Origin: an uncultured Pelagibacteraceae bacterium
GTDB lineage: Bacteria > Pseudomonadota > Alphaproteobacteria > Pelagibacterales > Pelagibacteraceae
Direction: 5' to 3'
Assembly: GCA_902564565.1 (NCBI GenBank)
Contig: CACFBW010000008.1
Span: 1-47,990, forward strand
Length of the DNA stretch: 47,990 nt
Below the pieces are notes generated by a model. It made no database searches, was not told the DNA's origin, and saw nothing but the letters and a program-made list of their open reading frames with translations. Position 1 is the first letter of the stretch. The number at the start of each line of letters is the position of its first letter. The position numbers were made by a program, and so were the translations under genes. Shown here piece by piece: positions 43,165 to 47,990 of this stretch.

Positions 43165-45432
43165 ATGAATTTTCTAAAAAAAATTATCTTAGTTTTATTA
43201 TTTTTATTTCCAATTTCTAATTCATTTGGAAGTGTGACTTTTAATCAAACAGAAACTTTTTTTGATGACGGACAAGATAATATTAATGGTTTAACTTTTA
43301 ATGATGATGGAACCAAGATATTTATCATAACTTCAGATGGAGCTGGTGAAGACTATGTTTCTGAATATACTCTTTCTACACCTTATGATATTTCAACAAG
43401 AAGTTATGCGGGAGACAGTGAAAGATGTTTGCTTGATGCACCTGCTGATGCAAATACTGATGTAGCTGGTACCCAAGGAGCTGAACAAGGTGGCGATATG
43501 GCATTTAGCAGTGATGGTTTGATAATGTTAACCACAAATAGAGGTACTAGTGGCGGCTTCAATGACTTTGTATTAAAATTTACTTTAACCACTGCTTATG
43601 ATGTTTCAACTTGTTCTTATGACAGTGTAAAATACGTTGATACAGATGCTCTTCAAGATGGAGCGACCGATCTAGATGGAACGACCAATCTCGATAGAGC
43701 TGCAGCGAATAAACATTATTTGAGTGGTATTGCAATTAAACCTGATGGTACAAAAATATTTTTAAATTTTAATGATGCATCAGGAACTGATAAAGATAAA
43801 GACTCTATAAAAGAATATACTCTTTCAACAGCATTTGATCTATCTACAATGACGCTGGAGACAACGGCAATTCAACTTCATGTAACAAATAACCCAGAAG
43901 GTATGTCATTTAGCAATAATGGAAAAAGATTATTTTTAGCTTATAAGGCAGGTAAACATGTTGCTCAATTTTCTCTTCCTACTGCTTACAGTTTAGTGGG
44001 AGCTGTTTTAGATGGAACTGCTACACCACTCAACTCATCTGGAAGTAGTTTTAGTTTAGGTGCGCTTGGATTTAATGGCGAAGGTTTAAAACTTTATGTA
44101 AGTTCCTTTAATACCGAGGATATTTTTGAATTTGATTTAGCTTGTCCTTTCAATATTATTTCAGGAAAATGTCCTTCGATTACTGAAAATAGTGACCGAA
44201 CAGGAATGGCAGAAGCTCAAATAGAATTAGCAAAAAGAACAATAAATTTTTCAACTAACTCAGCTTTAAATAGATTGAAGTGGATTAGAAGAAATAAAGA
44301 TAAACAGAATTTATCTAATCAAAATATTAAATTAAATTTTTCAAACAGTATGCTTTCATCTTTAAAAGTATTGCCAATTTCATCTTTTAAAAAAGTATCA
44401 ATCTCTAAAAATAAAAATGATTCAAATAAAAATGATTCAAATAAAAATTATTTCTACTGGAGCGAAGGAAGTATTTCTCTTGGAAGATTAGGAGATACTA
44501 GTATTGCATCAACAAAAGAAGTTCATACAAACTCTTTAACCTTTGGTCTTGATAGATTTACAGATGATTACGGCCTTGAGGGATTTGCCTTTAGGTTTGG
44601 TAATGAAGATGTTGATGTTGGTAACGCTGGAAGCAATTTAGATTCTAATACCTATAACATCACATATTATAGTACGTCGCCTATTAAAGATGATACGAAA
44701 TACTTAGATAAAATTTTTGGAATAGGAAAAATAAGATCAGATATGCGTACTGTTATTGATGGTACAAATTTAAGTGCAGATAGAACTGGAAATCAAATAT
44801 ATGGCACTTTAAAAATTAAAGATGAGTATAAAAAGGATAACTTTACCCTCATACCATCTGGACAATTCGATTTTGGTCACACTATATTAAGAGGATATAA
44901 AGAAGCGGGCACTGGAGCTATTGAAGTTGAAGACCAACATGTAAGAACGAAAAATTTAAGAGCAGCAATGGCATTAGTTGAAGATTTATCAAATGACAAA
45001 TATACCTTGAAAAGGCACGGTAAATTGGAATATGTGGCTGAGTTAGATCGTTCCTCAAACTTTAAATATACTTATGTTTCAGATGGTAGCGTTTCGTTTA
45101 ATGATACATTGCATACTGGAGCATTACATAATCTTAACGGCGAGATTGGTATAGATATAATTTTTCCCGAACATTACAGCGTCTTTATTATTTATGAGAG
45201 AAACCATGCTTTTGGTACTGGGTATACTGACAATTTATATATAGCTTTAGGCTACCTGCCTTACAAAGATACAGAGTATGCATTTTCAATTAATGGTTCT
45301 GAAAATTTAATGTCAAAATTTGAAATAAAGAAAAATATTAATGGCTACGATTTTAGTTTCAATTTAAACGATGATTTAACTAATTTAGGCAATAATAAAG
45401 AAGCAAGTATAAATCTAAATAAAGTCTTTTAA
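43165..45432 (+). CDS. Beta-propeller protein with C-terminal outer-membrane beta-barrel (autotransporter-like)
   Basis: A 755-residue exported protein. The signal peptide (about 1-22, ending SFG) is followed by about five propeller-like repeats with the pattern G-x-x-F-x-x-D/N-G-x-K-x-F and YTLST-x-YD-x-ST (residues about 41-330). An Asn/Lys-rich linker leads to a region from about 429 rich in alternating aromatic strands and ending in phenylalanine (NLNKVF), as in barrels inserted by BamA. The passenger could be a cell-surface binding domain. Only 16 bases separate it from the kinase gene. No cleavage or catalytic motif seen. Confidence 0.7.
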   Translation: MNFLKKIILVLLFLFPISNSFGSVTFNQTETFFDDGQDNINGLTFNDDGTKIFIITSDGAGEDYVSEYTLSTPYDISTRSYAGDSERCLLDAPADANTDVAGTQGAEQGGDMAFSSDGLIMLTTNRGTSGGFNDFVLKFTLTTAYDVSTCSYDSVKYVDTDALQDGATDLDGTTNLDRAAANKHYLSGIAIKPDGTKIFLNFNDASGTDKDKDSIKEYTLSTAFDLSTMTLETTAIQLHVTNNPEGMSFSNNGKRLFLAYKAGKHVAQFSLPTAYSLVGAVLDGTATPLNSSGSSFSLGALGFNGEGLKLYVSSFNTEDIFEFDLACPFNIISGKCPSITENSDRTGMAEAQIELAKRTINFSTNSALNRLKWIRRNKDKQNLSNQNIKLNFSNSMLSSLKVLPISSFKKVSISKNKNDSNKNDSNKNYFYWSEGSISLGRLGDTSIASTKEVHTNSLTFGLDRFTDDYGLEGFAFRFGNEDVDVGNAGSNLDSNTYNITYYSTSPIKDDTKYLDKIFGIGKIRSDMRTVIDGTNLSADRTGNQIYGTLKIKDEYKKDNFTLIPSGQFDFGHTILRGYKEAGTGAIEVEDQHVRTKNLRAAMALVEDLSNDKYTLKRHGKLEYVAELDRSSNFKYTYVSDGSVSFNDTLHTGALHNLNGEIGIDIIFPEHYSVFIIYERNHAFGTGYTDNLYIALGYLPYKDTEYAFSINGSENLMSKFEIKKNINGYDFSFNLNDDLTNLGNNKEASINLNKVF
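44413..44448 (+). repeat. 15-bp tandem repeat in the autotransporter-like linker
   Basis: The unit AAAAATGATTCAAAT occurs twice in full (44413-44427 and 44428-44442), plus a six-base partial copy. It encodes KNDSN-KNDSN-KN directly before the predicted barrel. The 15-base period keeps frame, so length changes would only vary the linker between passenger and barrel. Confidence 0.8.
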
Positions 45433-45464
45433 TTTTTTTTTATTAGGAATAAACTGAAATTCTT

Positions 45465-45839
45465 ATGAGCTATAAATGGGACAACAAAAAACCAACCGCA
45501 CAAATGCTTGGAAGATGGCAGCCATTTCATGATGGTCATTATGCTTTATTTGAAGAGATTATAAAAAAAACTGGTCAAGTTTGTATTCAAATTAGAGACG
45601 TGCAAGGAGTTGATGATAATCCTTTTGATTTTGAAACGGTAAAGAAGAAAATAGAGGAAAGACTAAACCCAAAATATGAAGGTAGATTTAAAATTATTTT
45701 AGTGCCTAATATAACTAATATTTGTTACGGAAGAGGAGTTGGGTATAAAATAGAAGAGATAGTTATGCCTGAAGAAATACAAAAAATTTCAGCAACCAAA
45801 ATTAGAGCTAAAATGCGAGAGGATGGAGAATTGAAGTGA
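45465..45839 (+). CDS. Small HxGH-type nucleotidyltransferase
   Basis: A 124-residue cytidylyl/adenylyltransferase-fold protein. GRWQPFHDGH (16-25) carries the HxGH signature, and ISATKIR (108-114) is the matching ISxTxIR motif near the C-terminus, as in NMN adenylyltransferase, phosphopantetheine adenylyltransferase and glycerol-phosphate cytidylyltransferase. It lacks obvious determinants of any one of these. The stop overlaps the next start by 4 bases. With the P-loop kinase upstream it suggests nucleotide activation of a phosphorylated metabolite. Substrate unknown. Confidence 0.72.
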   Translation: MSYKWDNKKPTAQMLGRWQPFHDGHYALFEEIIKKTGQVCIQIRDVQGVDDNPFDFETVKKKIEERLNPKYEGRFKIILVPNITNICYGRGVGYKIEEIVMPEEIQKISATKIRAKMREDGELK

Positions 45840-46687
45840 ACGAAAGACTTAAGTCAATAGTAGATTTAAAAAAATATCCAATCTATGACTTAAATTCTCC
45901 AACAATTAAAAATTTAATTAAAAGATGTAGGGAAGAATTAGATAAATTTAGCTGCTCAACAATTCCTAATTTTATTTTACCTAAATCATTAAAAATAATG
46001 AATTTAGAATTAGAAAAACAACTAGATGAAGTTTACATGTCTAAAGAAAGTATAAATCCTTACTTATATGCTGAAGATGATCTAAAATTACCAAAAGGCC
46101 ATCCAAAAAGAACTTTCATGAATAGATATAATGGATATTTAAATTCAGATTGTTTTCCCAAAAATTCTGAGATGAAATATCTTTATGAAACTGACGAGCT
46201 TTTAAAATTTGTATCTGCATGTTTAGGAGTTTCTCCAATTTATAGATGGGCAGATCCGTTAGCTTGTCATGCTTATAATGTTATGGAGCCAGAAGGAATA
46301 CTTCCTTGGCATTTTGACAGTTGTGAATTTACATTAAGTTTAATGATTCAAAAACCAGAGAAAGGTGGAGTATTTGAATACTGTCCAAATATTCGAGAAC
46401 CTGGAAATGAAAATTTTGAAGAAGTTAAAAAAGTTTTAAATGGAGACAGATCAAGAGTAAAACAATTAAAATTAGAACCGGGCGATCTACAAATATTCAA
46501 AGGAAGATTTACTTTACACAGAGTAACAAAAGTAGAAGGTCAAAAGCCAAGATACATGTGCATCCCAGCTTATGTTTTAGATCCTTGGAGAGTAAATACT
46601 CCTGAGCATTCAAAAGCAATTTATGGTAAAGTATTACCAATACATTTAGAGAGAAACACAGCCAGATCAGACGGTTTGGCTGATTGA
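45836..46687 (+). CDS. 2-oxoglutarate/Fe(II)-dependent oxygenase, copy 1
   Basis: A 283-residue jelly-roll oxygenase starting with GTG, overlapping the nucleotidyltransferase stop. Iron ligands are H159 and D161 (PWHFDSCEF) and H228 (TLHRV), with R239 (PRYM) likely binding 2-oxoglutarate. WHFD-x-x-EFTLSLM, QKPEKGGVFEYCP and PGDLQIFKGR recall the HalD/BesD group of amino-acid halogenases/hydroxylases, but the metal-site aspartate is kept, so hydroxylation rather than halogenation is expected. Substrate unknown. It is followed one base later by a clear paralogue. Confidence 0.8.
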   Translation: MNERLKSIVDLKKYPIYDLNSPTIKNLIKRCREELDKFSCSTIPNFILPKSLKIMNLELEKQLDEVYMSKESINPYLYAEDDLKLPKGHPKRTFMNRYNGYLNSDCFPKNSEMKYLYETDELLKFVSACLGVSPIYRWADPLACHAYNVMEPEGILPWHFDSCEFTLSLMIQKPEKGGVFEYCPNIREPGNENFEEVKKVLNGDRSRVKQLKLEPGDLQIFKGRFTLHRVTKVEGQKPRYMCIPAYVLDPWRVNTPEHSKAIYGKVLPIHLERNTARSDGLAD

Positions 46688-46688
46688 C

Positions 46689-47531
46689 ATGAGTGTAAGT
46701 GATATAATAAATTTAGAGAATTATCCAATAAATGATACTGAGTCATTAAAGTATAAGGAGTTAACTAATTATACTAGAAAACAACTTAATGAAGATGGTT
46801 GTTGTGTTCTTTCTAATTTTATTAAACCAAATTCTATTCGAAAAATGAAAGATGAAGTGGATAGAAACTTAAATAAAATTTATTTTACTAGTGATAAACA
46901 TAATCCTTATTTTACAAAAGAAGATAAAGCTCTTCACGAAGAACATCCAAAAAGAATATTTACTGTTAGGCAAAGTGGATACTTAAATTCAGACGATTTA
47001 GAAAAAGATTCCGACCTAAATAAATTTTATGATTTAGAAGAAATGCTAAAATTTGTATCAGATAGTCTTGAAGTGTTTCCTCTTTACACGTGGGCAGATC
47101 CTTTGGGAAAAAATCCTTACAGCGTTATGCATAATAATCATTACTTTCCTTGGCATTTTGATGGTAATGAATTTACTTTAAGTATTTTAGTTCAAAAAGC
47201 GGAAAAAGGAGGTCTTTTTGAATATTCTCCAGATATAAGGAGTAAAGATAATGAAAACTTTGATGAAGTTACAAAAGTTTTAAAAGGTGATCGAACAAAA
47301 GTTAAATCTTTAGATTTAAAACCTGGTGATCTTCAAATTTTCAAAGGTAGATTTTCAATGCATAGAGTTACAAAGATAGAAGGAAAGACTTCAAGATATA
47401 TAGCTTTACCTTGCTACGTAAAAGATCCTTTAAAAATTAATAAACCTGAACATTCTAAACAGGTATATGGAAAAGCCTTGCCAATTCATTTTAAAAGAGA
47501 GAATATTGAAGGTGATGGATTAACAGACTGA
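46689..47531 (+). CDS. 2-oxoglutarate/Fe(II)-dependent oxygenase, copy 2
   Basis: Paralogue of the preceding gene, 280 residues and alignable end to end. The metal triad is H156, D158 and H225, with R236. Both copies share HPKR, GYLNSD, WADPL, WHFD, EFTLS, KPGD/EPGD-LQIFKGRF and PEHSK-x-x-YGK-x-LPIH. Differences cluster in the N-terminal third and around DSCEF versus DGNEF, so substrates may differ or the products may form a heteromer. The stop overlaps the aldolase-like start by one base. Confidence 0.8.
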   Translation: MSVSDIINLENYPINDTESLKYKELTNYTRKQLNEDGCCVLSNFIKPNSIRKMKDEVDRNLNKIYFTSDKHNPYFTKEDKALHEEHPKRIFTVRQSGYLNSDDLEKDSDLNKFYDLEEMLKFVSDSLEVFPLYTWADPLGKNPYSVMHNNHYFPWHFDGNEFTLSILVQKAEKGGLFEYSPDIRSKDNENFDEVTKVLKGDRTKVKSLDLKPGDLQIFKGRFSMHRVTKIEGKTSRYIALPCYVKDPLKINKPEHSKQVYGKALPIHFKRENIEGDGLTD

Positions 47532-47990
47532 TGAAAAAAAACATTAATGAAGCGGAATGGAAAGTAAGAGTAGATCTCGCAGCAATGTTTAGGCTAACTC
47601 ACATGATGGGTTGGGACGATACAGTGTGGAATCATATTACAGCAAGAACTCCAGGAACAGATCATACTTTTTTCATGCATCAATTTGGACTTTTGTATGA
47701 AGAAATTAAAGCTTCAAACCTTATTAAAGTCGATGAAAATGGAAAAGTTTTAGAAGGCCCAGATGATGTTAACACTGCAGGCTTTATAATTCATAGCGCT
47801 GTACATTTAAATCATCCAAAAAATAAATTTGTTTTTCACGCTCATCCTCCAAAAGCCTTAGCAGCAACATCTTTGAAAGATGGAATTCCATATTTAGTTC
47901 AAGACTCAGCAATGCTTTATGGAAAAGTTGGATATCATGACTGGGAAGGTTTATCCGTAGATAAAGATGAGAGATTTAGGATAGCTGAAA
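47531..47990 (+). CDS. Class II aldolase/adducin family protein (cut by window end)
   Basis: The first 153 residues of a class II aldolase-fold protein. Visible features are NHITAR near residue 34, a conserved glycine in HQFGLLYEEI, and the zinc ligands of FHAHPP (about 98-103). The family includes fuculose-, ribulose- and rhamnulose-phosphate aldolases, epimerases and decarboxylases, and also unassigned lyases. It is coupled to the oxygenase genes by a TGATG overlap, so a retro-aldol or related step on the hydroxylated product is plausible. The C-terminal part is outside the window. Confidence 0.8.
   Translation, partial: MKKNINEAEWKVRVDLAAMFRLTHMMGWDDTVWNHITARTPGTDHTFFMHQFGLLYEEIKASNLIKVDENGKVLEGPDDVNTAGFIIHSAVHLNHPKNKFVFHAHPPKALAATSLKDGIPYLVQDSAMLYGKVGYHDWEGLSVDKDERFRIAE

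Noticed and set aside
45836..47531. Calling the two Fe(II)/2OG enzymes halogenases
   Set aside because: Halogenases of this type replace the iron-binding aspartate with Gly/Ala. Both proteins here keep HxD.

Overview
The window looks like a chromosomal segment of a streamlined, AT-rich marine alphaproteobacterium, most probably SAR11 (Pelagibacterales). The reasons are the very low GC content, Lys/Asn/Ile-rich proteins, gene gaps of 0-10 bases with frequent stop/start overlaps, and alphaproteobacterial gene orders (lptF-lptG-lptD-surA-pdxA-rsmA, purN-purM-DUF2066-hda, aroQ-accB-accC, NDUFA12-DUF2155). SAR11-style one-carbon and methylated-osmolyte genes are also present. No rRNA, tRNA, IS element, prophage or CRISPR array was seen.

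Bases 1-31.8 kb are core genome. They hold fatty-acid synthesis (fabD, fabG, acpP), gmk, the outer-membrane/LPS block (lptF, lptG, lptD, surA) with pdxA and rsmA, pepA-ndk, purine synthesis (purM, purN), an Hda-like replication regulator, aspS, and a free-standing NrdJ C-terminal-like protein. They continue with a complex I accessory subunit, accB-accC-aroQ, thiS-thiG, RNase E/G, PBP1A, prfB with its programmed +1 frameshift, an AsmA-like protein, tyrS and anmK. Most convergent gene pairs here overlap by 4-12 bases and have no terminator.

Bases 31.8-43.1 kb form a methylated-osmolyte island built from two divergent units. The minus-strand unit runs opuAC, opuAB (quaternary-amine/sulfonium ABC uptake, no ATPase gene in view), a short MTHFR-like protein, and a DmdA/GcvT-like demethylase. 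The plus-strand unit runs bhmt, a dimethylglycine/sarcosine dehydrogenase-like flavoprotein, a SAM methyltransferase, a Rieske oxygenase, a DddP-like M24 protein (DMSP lyase family, all expected metal and catalytic residues present) and a small P-loop kinase, with junctions of -1 to +6 bases. Their 305-base divergent intergenic region has a promoter-like element, a possible H-type pseudoknot of the SAM-riboswitch kind, and a hairpin plus T-tract. The set suggests uptake, demethylation and lyase cleavage of glycine betaine/DMSP-like compounds, with methyl groups routed to methionine and tetrahydrofolate.

Bases 43.2-47.99 kb hold a predicted beta-propeller/beta-barrel outer-membrane protein, then a tightly coupled cassette: a small HxGH nucleotidyltransferase, two paralogous 2-oxoglutarate/Fe(II) oxygenases, and a class II aldolase-like gene cut by the window end. 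With the upstream P-loop kinase this is the least explained part of the window and the best candidate for an undescribed pathway. All functions are inferred by reading sequence and from remembered family motifs; no database search was run.
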